Origin: Rhizobiaceae bacterium
GTDB lineage: Bacteria; Pseudomonadota; Alphaproteobacteria; Rhizobiales; Rhizobiaceae
Length of the DNA: 64,000 nt
Assembly (NCBI GenBank): GCA_025698895.1
Contig: JAILWO010000002.1
Span: 186,001-250,000, forward strand
Direction of reading: 5' to 3'
Shown: piece after piece, positions 17,601-27,054 of the stretch
How positions within the stretch are numbered: the stretch's first letter is position 1
How the letters are laid out: each line of letters opens with the position of its first letter
Position numbers and translations under genes: made by a program
Notes under the pieces: generated by a model
Database searches by the model: none
Seen by the model: the letters and a program-made list of their open reading frames with translations, nothing else
What the model was told of the DNA's origin: nothing

Positions 17601-20600
17601 GCGCAGACGCTTTCAGGCGGCACGATCGCTGGTCTGCTCGACGGTGTGGGCGCCATCACCTTCCAGACCGGCACGACGACAGTGACTGGCACCGGCGTCA
17701 TCAACGGCGCCAACAGCCTGACCGGTGCTTCCGGTCAGCTCACCAACAACGGCAACGTCACGATCGGTGCGGGCGGCGTGACCAACAATGCCGGCGCGAC
17801 CATCAACAATGCCGGCACGCTCACCTCGGGCGCCGTCATCGCCAATGCCGGCACGTTCACCAACAGCGGCACGGCCAATGGCGGGCTGAACAATTCGGGC
17901 ACCGCTTCCAACAGCGGAACCGTGAATGGCGGCCTCACCAATTCGGGCACCTACACCCAGACGGCCGGCTCGACCAATGGCGGCACGACCAACACGGGCA
18001 CGATCAACGCCAATGGCGGCGCCTTCAACGGCGCGATCGCCAACAACGGCTCGGGCGCCTTTAATGTCGGCGGCACGGTTACGGCCAACAGCGCCTTCAC
18101 CAATGCAGGCACGGCGACGCTGACCGTCACGGCTGGCAACAGCTTCACCGGCATCACGACGCTGACCAACACCTCGACCGCGGCCGTGGGCGTGGGAGTG
18201 GCGGCGGGCGCCACGCTTGGCGCGACCACCATCGACAACCAGGCCGGCGCGACGCTGACCAATGCCGGTACGGTCGCCGCCAACGTCACCAATGCCGGCA
18301 CGCTCAACACGACCGGCACGATCACCGGCAATGTAGACAATTCCGGGATCCTGAACGCCGCGGGCACGATCAATGGCGACCTCGCCAATCTCGCCGGCGG
18401 CACGCTCAATATCGGCACGAGCCCGGGCACGCTGGCGATCGGCGGCAATCTCGATCTCAACGCCGGCTCGATCACCAATTTCGAGCTTGGCCAGGCCTTT
18501 GTCGCCGGTGGCGCCAACAACGACCTGATCACGGTCGGTGGTACGACCACGCTGGGCGGCACGGTGAACCTCACTGCGGTCGGCGGCGGGCAGGTCCAGG
18601 CCGGCTATTACCAGCTCATCCAGTCGGCGGGTGCGGCCAGCGGCTCCTTCGACACCGTCAATGCCGGCGCGGCCACCGCCAGTGTCTACATCACCAGCAA
18701 CAACGGGCCGGCCGCCGGACCCGACAACGTCAACGCCTTCATCACCAATGGCGACCAGACGGTCCAGTTCTGGGATGGCGCGGACGAGCTCGGCAACGGC
18801 TCGGTCGATGGCGGGACGGGCACCTGGAACCCGACCAACACGAACTGGACCTCGAACTCCGACAACAGCGTCGATCCGCTCGGCCCAAGTGGCGGCGCGA
18901 TCAACGATCTGTGGCGCGGCGGCGTCGGCATCTTCGCCGTCACCGGCGGCACGGTGACGGTCGCCGGCGGCCCGCTCGACTTCCAGGGCCTGCAGTTCAT
19001 CGTCGACGGCTATACGCTCAACGGGTCCAGCCTGAACATGACGGGCGACGTCAGCGACCCGACGCTGAGCTTCATCAATGTCGAGGGCGCGGCCAACACC
19101 GCCACGATCAACTCCGTCATCGCGGGCGATCCCGGCATCGGCCTGTCGAAGGGCGGCGCGGGCACGCTGGTGCTCGGCGGGGTCAACACCTATGACGGCG
19201 GCACCGTCCTCGTCGGCGGCACGCTGGCCTTGACGGGCGCCGGTACACTCGGCGCAGCCACCGGTTCGACCACCGTCAATGCCGGCGTTCTCGATCTCGG
19301 CGGCACCAGCCAGACGCAGTCGACGGTCGTTCTCAACGACGGCCTGATCGAGGACGGCATCATAAATGCCACCACCTCCTTCACCCAGAATGGCGGCGTG
19401 ATGGACGCCGAGACCACCACGCCACTCTACGCGCTCAACGACGGCACCATGTCGGGCACCGCGAATGCCGACGTCTACAACCAGACCGGCGGGCTGACCT
19501 CCGGCACGGTCAATGGCGGGGACTACAATCTGTCCGGCGGCTCGCTGGGCGCGACGGGCGTGGCCAATGTCGACACGTTCGACCTGACGGGCAGCGGGTC
19601 CACGGCGGCCGGTTCGACCGTCAACGCGACGACCTCGATCACCCAGAACGGTGCCGGCACGACCTTCGCCGGGACCGGCACGACGGCGACCTATACGCTC
19701 GTCGACGGCACGGTGGCGGGCACGGCCACGGTCACTGCATCGACCTCGTTCATCCAGGATGGCGGGCTGATGAGCGGCACGGTGGACACGGCGCTCTACG
19801 ATCTCAATGGCGGCACGATGGCCGGCACGGCCAATGCCACCACCTACGACCAGTCGAACGGCCTGACGTCCGGCACGGTGAACGGCACGTCCTATCTGCT
19901 GTCGGGCGGCTCGCTGAGCGGCGCGGCCAATGTCACGACCTTCGACCTGACGGGCGCCGGCGAGGTCGCGGCGGGCGCGCAGGTCAGCGTGACCGACCGC
20001 ATGACGCAGAACGGCGCCGGCACGATCATGGCCGGGACAGTGACGGGCGCCGGCGGCGCGGGCTCGGTCGATCTCTACGAACTGGTGGCTGGCGAGATGT
20101 CGGGCACCGTCAACGCCGATCTCTACGACCAGACCGGCGGAGAGACGTCGGGCACGGTCAACGGCGCGCAATACGATCTGTCCGGCGGCACGCTGACCGG
20201 CATCTCCAATTCGGCTATCTTCAACCTGACCGGCCAGGGCGAGGTGACGGATACGGCACAGGTCAGCGCGGCGACGTCGATCACCCAGGACGGGACCGAT
20301 ACGATCTTCGCCGGCACGGGCACGACGGCGACCTACATGCTGACGAACGGCACCGTCGCCGGGACGGCCACGGTCACGGCATCGACCGCCTTCGTCCAGG
20401 ATGGCGGGCTGATGAGCGGCACGGTCGACACGGCGCTCTACGATCTCAATGGCGGCACGATGGCCGGCACGGCGAATGCCACAACCTACGACCAGTCGAA
20501 CGGCCTGACCTCCGGCACGGTGAACGGCACCTCCTATCTGCTGTCGGGCGGGTCGCTGAGCGGCGCGGCCAATGTCATGACCTTCGACCTGACGGGCGCC

Positions 20601-23201
20601 GGCGAGGTCGCGGCGGGCGCGCAGGTCAGCGTGACCGACCGCATGACGCAGAACGGCGCCGGCACGATCATGGCCGGGACAGTGACGGGCGCCGGCGGCG
20701 CCGGCTCGGTGGATCTCTACGAACTGGTGGCCGGCGAGATGTCTGGCACGGTCAACGCGGCCGACTTCGACCAGTCGGGCGGAACGATGAGCGGCGCGGC
20801 CAATGTCGACACCTATCAACTCACCGGCGGCACGCTCTCCGGCACGGCCACGGCGACGACGCTGTTCGATATGCAGGCGGGCAATGTGACCGGTGTGCTG
20901 GCCGGCGCTGGCCAACTGGTCAAGGCGGGGGCCGGCACGGTCACGCTCTCGGGCGCGAACACCTATGAGGGTGGCACGACCGTGAACGCCGGGACGTTGG
21001 CGCTGACGGGCGCCGGCACGCTCGGCTCAGTGGCCGCGTCGACCACGATCAATGGCGGCACGCTCGATCTCGGCGGCACCACCCAGACGCAGGCCAATCT
21101 GACGACAACCGGCGGCACGCTTGCCAACGGGACCTTCAACGCGACCAGCACCGTTACCCAGACAGGCGGCCTCGTCGCCGCTGGAACGACAGTCAATACG
21201 CCGCTCTACGCGCAGTCGGGCGGTGAAATGGCTGGAGACGCCAATGTCGACACCTACCGGTTGACCGGTGGCACCGTGTCGGGCACGGCGACCGCGACGA
21301 CGCTGTTCGACATGCAGTCGGGCGACGTCACCGGTGTGTTGGCCGGCGCCGCCGACCTGGTCAAGTCGAGCGCCGGCACGGTAACGCTCACCGGGGCCAA
21401 TACCTATACCGGAACCACGACCGTGCAGGCTGGCACGCTGGCGGTCACCGGCGCGGGCACGCTCGCATCCACCCAGATCGACGTCACCGGCGGCAGTCTC
21501 ACGACGGATGGCGGCGCGCTGGCGCCGGCGACGTCGCTGACGCTGACCGGCATGGGCGACTTCACGCTGACAGGGGCGGAGACGATCGGCCAGCTTTCGG
21601 GAACGGCCGATACCACGGTCGGCCTGGGCGCGACGCTGACCACCGGCTCCAGCAATGCCGACACCATCTTCGCCGGTGTCATGTCCGGCGCTGGCGGTCT
21701 GACCAAGGTCGGGACCGGCATCTTCACGCTGACGAACCAGAACACGATCGGCGGCGCGGTCGCGGTGAATGGCGGCACGCTGCAGATGCTCGGCGCAACC
21801 AACAATTTCGGGTCGCTGTCGGTCGGCGCGGGCGCCACATTCTCGATGAGCGGCAACGGCTCGGCGACGGATGTGCTCAATATCGCCACCGATCTGACGC
21901 TGGACGGCGGGTCGACCGTGATCTTCGATGTCGACCTGAGCGACGCGGTCGGCCTCAGCGACAGGATCCTCGCAGGTGGCACCGCCAATGGCGGCGGCAA
22001 TGTCGTGTTCAACTTCGTCGATCCAAATCTCGGCATTCAGGAGGACGATACGCTGGTCATCCGGGCCGACACGGCGAACAACCTCAATTTCGACCCGGCC
22101 AATGTCAGCGGCCTGCCCACCTCGGGTATCGTCTTGTACAGCTTCCAGCAGCGCGGCAATGGTGACTGGGTGTTGACCTCGAACGTCAACATCCCTGCCG
22201 TCGCCGGCATCGCGACCTCGATCTCGAGCACGCAGTCGCTGATCGGTACGGTCGTCAACCGCCCGTCAGTCTCCTTCGTCGGGTCCATCGCCCAGGCCGA
22301 GGACAATCATTGTTCCGGAGCGTTCTGGATGCGCGGCGTGTCGGGTGTGGCCGACTCCTCCATCGACAGCACGTCGCGCGGCGTGACCGAGACGAGCGAC
22401 ACCAGCCTCTACTATGGCGGCGCGCAGGGCGCGCTCGACTTCGGCTGCCTGCAGATCGGCGGCGACGACCTCAGCATCAATGTCGGTATTAACGGCGGCT
22501 ACAATTTCGGCCGCGCCAGCCAGGATCAGATCAGCCCGACCACCGGCATCCGCGTCCAGTCCGACATCGACTTCGACGCACGTTTCGCCGGCGTCTACGC
22601 GGTCGTGACGAAGGGTAACTTCTTCGCGGAGCTGCAAGGGCGCTACGACCAGACCAACTACACGATCCACTCGCCAACGCTGGGCATTTCGGGCCGCGAG
22701 GTCGACAGCGACCGCTACACGGTCAGCGGCTCGGCGAGCTACGGCTTCACGGTCGGCGAGTACGGCATCCGTCCGGAAGTCGGCTTCTCATACTCCGAGA
22801 CGCAGACCACGCCGCTGACCCTCGGCACGGGCCGTCTCGAATTCGACGACGTGACGACCTTCATCGGGCTGGCCGGCGTTACCGTATCCCGCGTCTTCGT
22901 CCTGCCCGACGAGGTGTCGTTCGTCCGACCGTTCATTTCCGGCACGGTCTATCACGACTTCGGAGACGATCCGACGTCGCGCTTCTTTGATGGAGTTGGT
23001 CCTGGCGTGGTGCCGGTCGAGAACGTGACCGACAATCTGGGAACCTTCGGCGAGGTCAGCCTCGGCGCCACCTACGGGCGCATCCTGGCTGACGACAACG
23101 GGCCGGCCAAGGAGATGATCCTCTCGATACGCGGCGACGCCCGCTTCTCCAAGGACGTCACCTCCTATGGCGTCACCGGCCAGTTGCGCCTGCAGTTCTG
23201 A
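14661..23201 (+). CDS. Giant autotransporter adhesin with PATR repeats and C-terminal beta-barrel
   Basis: 2846 residues, type Va secretion. An extended N-terminus is followed by a signal-like segment (TALVGVGIAVAIGAVPLMTG, ending ARAQ near residue 62). The passenger is a long Gly/Thr/Asn-rich beta-helix with passenger-associated transport repeats of the form GAGTLTLSGANTYTGGTT (for example near residues 260, 330, 435, 1505, 2095 and 2250). Central stretches are built from imperfect repeats such as SGTVNGxxYxLSGGxL. The last ~300 residues (from about 2550, AFWMRGVSGV) form the outer-membrane barrel and end with the terminal Phe of LRLQF. Likely surface adhesion or aggregation. It contains a 642-bp-period direct duplication. 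Confidence 0.93.
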   Translation: MTKFVANASGDVTETARAAAEKRDARAARRKASPLMTSTALVGVGIAVAIGAVPLMTGEARAQVIWEGDDSNNFNLGTNWVGDATPAGDTAVFDNSSTNQTPNVEDDISVTGVEFAAGAPSYTLSIDGGADNVGRLGVGAGGIVNNSANLQTINLNGGNPSLVGLQIHAGSFIGQIVVNNNSAQLQFDGASNSSSATVVNNSIMTLVNGLVEVGSVSGTGGVRFANNAGQTLQLGALNQNDLLSGSVHELGGGVGGLSKVGTGTLTLTGANTYTGGTTISAGTLQIGNGGTTGSVAGDITNNSALIFNRSNSLSYAGQISGSGALTKQGAGTLTLSGTNTYTGGTTVNAGTLVVSSAGALGTGPIEVADGTLSIAAGLTFGSGMTITTTGSVIDYGNSSDNAAVIDLDSNDTQLQVSTGTATQSGQITETTGPHGFEKIGAGALTLSGANTYTGGTTISAGTLVATNDAALGTTAAGTTVSSGATLALQGGIATGEALTLTGSGVATGGALRNISGSNTVSGAITLTAATRINSDAGLLTLSGGIGGAGQGLFVGGAGDTTISGIIATGTGAVTKDGAGTLTLTAANTNTGSTNVNGGTLAITGAGSIASSTVNIGAGELEVDGGAFQAANTNVALNTATSVLDVNGTETLGASGSLSLNNAGSTVDIAAGVTLSAGTITTVESSTINVGAGSTLAGLHNGTINNGGIVNVADGGAVTDAGAINNLATGVFNFDGDATFDSDTDDDGTGPITNDGTINLNGADGSVVDVSAASGAGSNNDLINQGDGQINVNTSDLIGIATLTNSSDGGGTAGVDINAGGLLSAGAIVNNSGGVIDNAGTLTSAAQIDNNSGATLTTTGTVNGGVVNDGTVNAAGTFNGTILNQGSGDFTVTGNLTGNAGFTNAGGSTLAVDAGATYSGLISLTQTGGAINGGAGAVITTAGAFSQSGGTTGGTIDINSGSFSQSGGATIAAGTSVSSAGAQTLSGGTIAGLLDGVGAITFQTGTTTVTGTGVINGANSLTGASGQLTNNGNVTIGAGGVTNNAGATINNAGTLTSGAVIANAGTFTNSGTANGGLNNSGTASNSGTVNGGLTNSGTYTQTAGSTNGGTTNTGTINANGGAFNGAIANNGSGAFNVGGTVTANSAFTNAGTATLTVTAGNSFTGITTLTNTSTAAVGVGVAAGATLGATTIDNQAGATLTNAGTVAANVTNAGTLNTTGTITGNVDNSGILNAAGTINGDLANLAGGTLNIGTSPGTLAIGGNLDLNAGSITNFELGQAFVAGGANNDLITVGGTTTLGGTVNLTAVGGGQVQAGYYQLIQSAGAASGSFDTVNAGAATASVYITSNNGPAAGPDNVNAFITNGDQTVQFWDGADELGNGSVDGGTGTWNPTNTNWTSNSDNSVDPLGPSGGAINDLWRGGVGIFAVTGGTVTVAGGPLDFQGLQFIVDGYTLNGSSLNMTGDVSDPTLSFINVEGAANTATINSVIAGDPGIGLSKGGAGTLVLGGVNTYDGGTVLVGGTLALTGAGTLGAATGSTTVNAGVLDLGGTSQTQSTVVLNDGLIEDGIINATTSFTQNGGVMDAETTTPLYALNDGTMSGTANADVYNQTGGLTSGTVNGGDYNLSGGSLGATGVANVDTFDLTGSGSTAAGSTVNATTSITQNGAGTTFAGTGTTATYTLVDGTVAGTATVTASTSFIQDGGLMSGTVDTALYDLNGGTMAGTANATTYDQSNGLTSGTVNGTSYLLSGGSLSGAANVTTFDLTGAGEVAAGAQVSVTDRMTQNGAGTIMAGTVTGAGGAGSVDLYELVAGEMSGTVNADLYDQTGGETSGTVNGAQYDLSGGTLTGISNSAIFNLTGQGEVTDTAQVSAATSITQDGTDTIFAGTGTTATYMLTNGTVAGTATVTASTAFVQDGGLMSGTVDTALYDLNGGTMAGTANATTYDQSNGLTSGTVNGTSYLLSGGSLSGAANVMTFDLTGAGEVAAGAQVSVTDRMTQNGAGTIMAGTVTGAGGAGSVDLYELVAGEMSGTVNAADFDQSGGTMSGAANVDTYQLTGGTLSGTATATTLFDMQAGNVTGVLAGAGQLVKAGAGTVTLSGANTYEGGTTVNAGTLALTGAGTLGSVAASTTINGGTLDLGGTTQTQANLTTTGGTLANGTFNATSTVTQTGGLVAAGTTVNTPLYAQSGGEMAGDANVDTYRLTGGTVSGTATATTLFDMQSGDVTGVLAGAADLVKSSAGTVTLTGANTYTGTTTVQAGTLAVTGAGTLASTQIDVTGGSLTTDGGALAPATSLTLTGMGDFTLTGAETIGQLSGTADTTVGLGATLTTGSSNADTIFAGVMSGAGGLTKVGTGIFTLTNQNTIGGAVAVNGGTLQMLGATNNFGSLSVGAGATFSMSGNGSATDVLNIATDLTLDGGSTVIFDVDLSDAVGLSDRILAGGTANGGGNVVFNFVDPNLGIQEDDTLVIRADTANNLNFDPANVSGLPTSGIVLYSFQQRGNGDWVLTSNVNIPAVAGIATSISSTQSLIGTVVNRPSVSFVGSIAQAEDNHCSGAFWMRGVSGVADSSIDSTSRGVTETSDTSLYYGGAQGALDFGCLQIGGDDLSINVGINGGYNFGRASQDQISPTTGIRVQSDIDFDARFAGVYAVVTKGNFFAELQGRYDQTNYTIHSPTLGISGREVDSDRYTVSGSASYGFTVGEYGIRPEVGFSYSETQTTPLTLGTGRLEFDDVTTFIGLAGVTVSRVFVLPDEVSFVRPFISGTVYHDFGDDPTSRFFDGVGPGVVPVENVTDNLGTFGEVSLGATYGRILADDNGPAKEMILSIRGDARFSKDVTSYGVTGQLRLQF
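19731..20114 (+). repeat. Direct repeat copy 1 inside the autotransporter
   Basis: About 384 bp nearly identical to 20373-20756, offset by exactly 642 bp (214 codons), so the frame is kept. It encodes the QDGGLMSGTVDTALYDLNGG...VDLYELVAGEMSGTVN segment. Weaker similarity extends upstream to about 19580, indicating a larger duplicated unit. Confidence 0.85.
20373..20756 (+). repeat. Direct repeat copy 2 inside the autotransporter
   Basis: Second copy of the 642-bp-period duplication. A few scattered differences from copy 1 (for example CACGTCC/CACCTCC and GTCACGACC/GTCATGACC) show that it is not an assembly echo. Confidence 0.85.
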
Positions 23202-23204
23202 GGA

Positions 23205-23798
23205 ATGCCCATGACTGGAATGGCTGGCGCCCCTTCCGGGGCGCAACGGGGGACGCCCGCCTTTTCGTCCCGTCTGTTCGCCGGCGCGGCGGTCGCGGCC
23301 GCGCTGGCCTTCCTGATGCCCGGGGCGGCGCTGACGCCACCGGCCTGGGCTCAGGAAACCGCCCAGCAGCCGAGCCAGGGCCAGGCGCAACAGCCGGCGC
23401 AGCCCTGGCAGGTCGGGTGCGCCAGCGCCGGCTCGAACGAGCCGCTGGTCTGCCGGATGACCCAGACCCTGGTGGCCAGGGAGAGTGGCCAGCGGGTGCT
23501 TGCGGCCGCCATCGTCAAGAAGCCCGACGGAGGCTACCGGCTTACTCTCGGCTTGCCGCACGGGCTGCACCTGCCCTCCGGCATCAACATCTGGGTCGAC
23601 GAGGGTGAGAAGGCGCAATATCCGATCGAGACAGCCGACCAGAACGGCAGCTATTCAAGCATCGATCTTGCCTCGCGCCAGCTCGATGCGATGCGTCGTG
23701 GTCAGGTGCTCAACGTGTCGGTGACCTCGGCCAACCAGGACGAGGTCATTCTGCAACTGTCGCTCACCGGCTTCTCGGCGTCGGTCAATAAGATCTGA
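23205..23798 (+). CDS. Invasion-associated locus B (IalB) family protein
   Basis: 197 residues, exported: a hydrophobic signal core (FAGAAVAAALAFLMPGAAL) ends near PPAWAQE, followed by a short Gln/Pro-rich linker. The mature part has WQVGCASAGSNEPLVCRMTQ with two Cys likely to form a disulfide, and the closing QLSLTGFSASVNKI, both typical of IalB-family proteins of alphaproteobacteria. These are periplasmic or envelope proteins first linked to Bartonella invasion; in free-living species the role is unknown. It starts 3 bp after the autotransporter stop, so the two are probably co-transcribed. Confidence 0.85.
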   Translation: MPMTGMAGAPSGAQRGTPAFSSRLFAGAAVAAALAFLMPGAALTPPAWAQETAQQPSQGQAQQPAQPWQVGCASAGSNEPLVCRMTQTLVARESGQRVLAAAIVKKPDGGYRLTLGLPHGLHLPSGINIWVDEGEKAQYPIETADQNGSYSSIDLASRQLDAMRRGQVLNVSVTSANQDEVILQLSLTGFSASVNKI

Positions 23799-24011
23799 CT
23801 CCCGTTTTCGCCCCTTCCGGTGCCAAACCTTTTATCGGCGGCCGGGATGGATGAAGGCCGGCTCGTTGCTTGCGCGGGCAAATATTCGCGCCCGTCATCG
23901 CGATGACATATGCACCGGGCTGTGGTAGCGTCCGGCGCATCGGCAAGCAAAGCCTTGTGGGTGAAGGGTTTTTCTGCCGGCGTGTAAGTTCGGCTCACGG
24001 GTGGGGTGTCG

Positions 24012-25343
24012 ATGTCCTGGTACAGCAAGGTCGCTTGGTCGGAAGGCCTGTTTCTGCGCCAGCATCATTTCCAGCAGAACGACCGGTATATCGAGCGCCT
24101 GGTCGAGAACCGCGTCCGCTCGATCAGCCCCTATCCCTGGGGGTTTTCGGCGATCGAGATCGACCGCGACCTGGCCCAGCAGAATAAGTTCGCGCTTAGG
24201 CGCGTGGCCGGCATCTTTCAGGACGGCACGCCGTTCGACATGCCGGCCTCCAGCCCGCTGCCGACCCCGGTCGATGTGCCCGAAGGCACCGAAAAGCAGC
24301 TCGTCTGGCTGACCTTTCCCGCCGCCACCGTCAATGCGCGCGAGGTCGACATGGCCGAATCCATGTCGGGCAGCCGCTATGTGCGCGACATCGAGACGAT
24401 CATCGATTCCTCCTCCGGCATGCATGTCGAGCAGGAGATCGAGGTCGCCCATCCGCGCGCCGCCTTCGAGATCCGCAAGACGGCCAAGCCCGGTTTCCAC
24501 TGCATGAAGGTCGCGCGCATCCAGGAAGTGCGCGACAAGACGATCATCTTCGACGAGACCTTCGCGCCACCGGTCATCGTCAGCCACGCCCATCCGGTCG
24601 TGGCGGGCTGGCTGGAACGGGTGATCGGCTGGGTCGACACCAAGCTCGAGACGCTGGCGCGCTACGCGGCCGACCCGAGCTCCGGCGGCGGGTTGCAGAC
24701 CTTCGACTATTTCATGCTGCAGATGCTCAACCGCGAGATCAATGTGCTCAAGCACATGCGCGCGTCCAAATACGCGCATCCGGTGGAGATCTACCAGGAA
24801 TTGCTGCGCATGTCGGGCGAGCTGTGGACCTTCTCGCCCAAGCGGCTCGCGCCCGAATATGGCGAATATGACCACGATTCGCTCGAACTCGTCTTCGAGC
24901 CCCTGCTGGCGGACATACAGCGCCTGCTCAGCCTCGACATCGGGCGCGCCATCCGGCTCGACCTGATCGAGCGCGCGCCCAACGCCTATCTGGCGGCGGT
25001 TCAGGACCGGACGCTGTTCCGCAATGCGACATTCGTCATAGAAGTCGCCGCCTCCAAGACGCTAACCCAGATACAGCAGCAGTTCCCGGCCCTGTGCAAG
25101 GTCGGGCCAAACACCAAGATGAACGAGATCGTGCAGACGCACCTTCCCGGCATCGAGATGGTCCACATGCCCACGCCGCCGAGGCAGATCCGCGCCGTGT
25201 CCGATCACGTCTATTTCTACCTCGACAAGTCGTCGCCGCTGTGGCCAGAATTCAGTTCGGCCAGTAGTATAGGCCTGCATTTCGCGGGCGACTGGCCTGA
25301 TCTTCAACTCGACCTCTGGGCCATCATGGAAGACCGGAGATGA
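24012..25343 (+). CDS. tssK: Type VI secretion baseplate protein TssK (ImpJ)
   Basis: Connects the T6SS baseplate to the TssL/TssM membrane complex. 443 residues starting MSWYSKVAWSEGLFLRQHHFQQ, the highly conserved TssK N-terminus. The later blocks LARYAADPSSGGGLQTFDYF and MVHMPTPPRQIRAVSDHVYF are also family-typical. ATG 24012 is preferred to GTG 24006. It opens a rightward operon with tssL, tssM, tagF, pppA and ppkA; it overlaps tssL by ATGA at 25340. The preceding 213 bp hold no gene and presumably contain the promoter. Confidence 0.95.
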   Translation: MSWYSKVAWSEGLFLRQHHFQQNDRYIERLVENRVRSISPYPWGFSAIEIDRDLAQQNKFALRRVAGIFQDGTPFDMPASSPLPTPVDVPEGTEKQLVWLTFPAATVNAREVDMAESMSGSRYVRDIETIIDSSSGMHVEQEIEVAHPRAAFEIRKTAKPGFHCMKVARIQEVRDKTIIFDETFAPPVIVSHAHPVVAGWLERVIGWVDTKLETLARYAADPSSGGGLQTFDYFMLQMLNREINVLKHMRASKYAHPVEIYQELLRMSGELWTFSPKRLAPEYGEYDHDSLELVFEPLLADIQRLLSLDIGRAIRLDLIERAPNAYLAAVQDRTLFRNATFVIEVAASKTLTQIQQQFPALCKVGPNTKMNEIVQTHLPGIEMVHMPTPPRQIRAVSDHVYFYLDKSSPLWPEFSSASSIGLHFAGDWPDLQLDLWAIMEDRR

Positions 25344-27043
25344 GCGGCAAGAACAATCCATTCGGCCCCGGCGGCAAGACCGTCATCATGCCCAATCCCG
25401 GTGGCAAGACGGTGATCGCGCCGGCGCCTGGCGGTGGAGCCGGGCAGGGCGGCGCGCAGCCGCTGCCCACGCCTGGCGCGCCGCGCAAGCCTCAGGGCCC
25501 GGCCCCGAACGGCCCGGCGCCGAACTCCACCGTCATCCAGCCGGCCTTTCATCCGCAGCCGGCGCCGGCGCAGCGGCCCGCGCCGCAATCGCCCTTCTCC
25601 GATCCGTCATCGCCGTTCGGCGCGCCGTCAAAACCGTCGCCGCGGCCGGCCTCGCCCTTCAATCCGCCGCCGCAATATGGCGTGCCCCAGCACGCCCAGG
25701 ACGATTGGATGAGCGGCCGGCCGCATATGCGGCCCCCCTCCCACATCGTGCCGGATGCGCGGCCGGCCCAGGCGCCGAGCGTGGCCCAGCGCATCCCGCT
25801 CGATGTGGCCCTCAACGCGCGTGACGGCATCGACTTCGATGCCGCCAATCCCATCACCGCCGCCGCCGCGCCGCTGCTGATCCTGCTCGGCCGCCTGCGC
25901 CTGCAGATCGTCGAGATGCAGGCCGTGCCGCTCATGCAGCATGTCGGTCGTTCCATCACGGAGTTCGAGCGCAAGGTGCTGGAGGCCGGCGTGCCGCCCG
26001 AGGACGTGACGGTCGCCAAATACGCGCTGTGCGCCACCGCCGACGACATCGTCCAGAACCTGCCCGGCACCGACCGGCATGTGTGGATGCAGTATTCGAT
26101 GCTGGCCCAGTTCTTCCAGGTCCGCACATCGGGCATCGGCTTTTTCGAAGAGCTGCAGAAGGTGATGGCCAATCCGGCCCCGCGCTACAATCTGCTCGAA
26201 CTGATGCATGCCTGCCTGTCGCTGGGCTTCGAGGGCCAGTATCGCGGGGTGTCGGGCGGCGACACCGAATTGCAGCGCATCCGCCGCGACGTCTACCAGA
26301 CGCTGCGTCACATCAAGGCCCGCAACGACGAGGACATCTCGCCGCGCTGGCGCGGTCTGGCGCTCGCGATGAAGGATCTTTCGTCGCGCGTGCCGGTCTG
26401 GGCGGTGGCTTCGATCGCGGGCGTCGTGCTGGTCGGCACCTTCTTCCTGCTGCGGTTTTTGCTTTCGGGCGATGCCAATCTCGTCGCCGAGCGGCTGGTC
26501 AAGCTGCATCCCTCGGCCGGCATCACCATCGGTCGCGCTTCCTTCGAGCCGTTCACCGAGGAGCTGTTCGATCCGCGGACCGGCCAGCTCGAGCGCATCC
26601 GGGCGGAACTGGCGCCCGAGATCGAGGCCGGCGGCATGAATGTCGAGCCGATCGGCGACCAGATCGTGGTGCGCCTCGACAATCTCATCCTGTTCGATTC
26701 GGGCAAGGCCGAGGTCAAGCAGGCCTTCATTCCCGTGGCCGAGCGCATCGCCGCGGCCCTCGACAACGAGCCCGGTCCGATCAACGTCATCGGCCACACC
26801 GACAGCATCAAGCCCAGCCCCGGCGCCCGCTACAAGTCCAACTACGATCTGTCGGTGGCGCGTGCCGAATCCGTGCAGAAGGCATTGGCGCCGCATATTT
26901 CGGACCCCGCCCGCATCGTCGTTACGGGCAAGGGCGAGGACGAACCGATCGCCGACAACGCCACCGCCGAAGGCCGCGCGCAGAACCGGCGCGTGGAAAT
27001 CATGATACCCAAGGAAGAAACGCTCGCCGCGCGCGGCGGGTGA
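25340..27043 (+). CDS. tssL: Type VI secretion membrane protein TssL with OmpA domain (ImpK)
   Basis: 567 residues. The N-terminal ~140 residues are Pro/Gly/Ala-rich and begin with a doubled GGKTVI motif (Thr14 and Thr24). The DotU/TssL cytoplasmic domain follows (about residues 150-345, including ANPITAAAAPLLILLGRLR). A membrane segment lies at about 350-374 (VWAVASIAGVVLVGTFFLLR). A periplasmic OmpA-like peptidoglycan-binding domain follows (about 440-563: FDSGKAEVK, IGHTDS, NRRVEI). It anchors the T6SS membrane complex. In Agrobacterium, PpkA phosphorylates TssL on Thr14 to recruit Fha; the same position is a Thr here. The stop is shared with a possible GTG start of tssM. Confidence 0.95.
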   Translation: MSGKNNPFGPGGKTVIMPNPGGKTVIAPAPGGGAGQGGAQPLPTPGAPRKPQGPAPNGPAPNSTVIQPAFHPQPAPAQRPAPQSPFSDPSSPFGAPSKPSPRPASPFNPPPQYGVPQHAQDDWMSGRPHMRPPSHIVPDARPAQAPSVAQRIPLDVALNARDGIDFDAANPITAAAAPLLILLGRLRLQIVEMQAVPLMQHVGRSITEFERKVLEAGVPPEDVTVAKYALCATADDIVQNLPGTDRHVWMQYSMLAQFFQVRTSGIGFFEELQKVMANPAPRYNLLELMHACLSLGFEGQYRGVSGGDTELQRIRRDVYQTLRHIKARNDEDISPRWRGLALAMKDLSSRVPVWAVASIAGVVLVGTFFLLRFLLSGDANLVAERLVKLHPSAGITIGRASFEPFTEELFDPRTGQLERIRAELAPEIEAGGMNVEPIGDQIVVRLDNLILFDSGKAEVKQAFIPVAERIAAALDNEPGPINVIGHTDSIKPSPGARYKSNYDLSVARAESVQKALAPHISDPARIVVTGKGEDEPIADNATAEGRAQNRRVEIMIPKEETLAARGG

Positions 27044-27054
27044 CGATAATCCCG

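Noticed and set aside
17613-20915. A 1100-codon open frame on the minus strand inside the autotransporter gene
   Set aside because: It runs exactly antisense to an obvious coding region of low complexity. Open antisense frames are expected with this GC-rich third-position use, and the product shows no domain.
15400-21800. Regular repeats considered as a CRISPR array
   Set aside because: The repeats are in-frame protein motifs of the autotransporter (GANTYTGGTT type), with no constant-length spacers.
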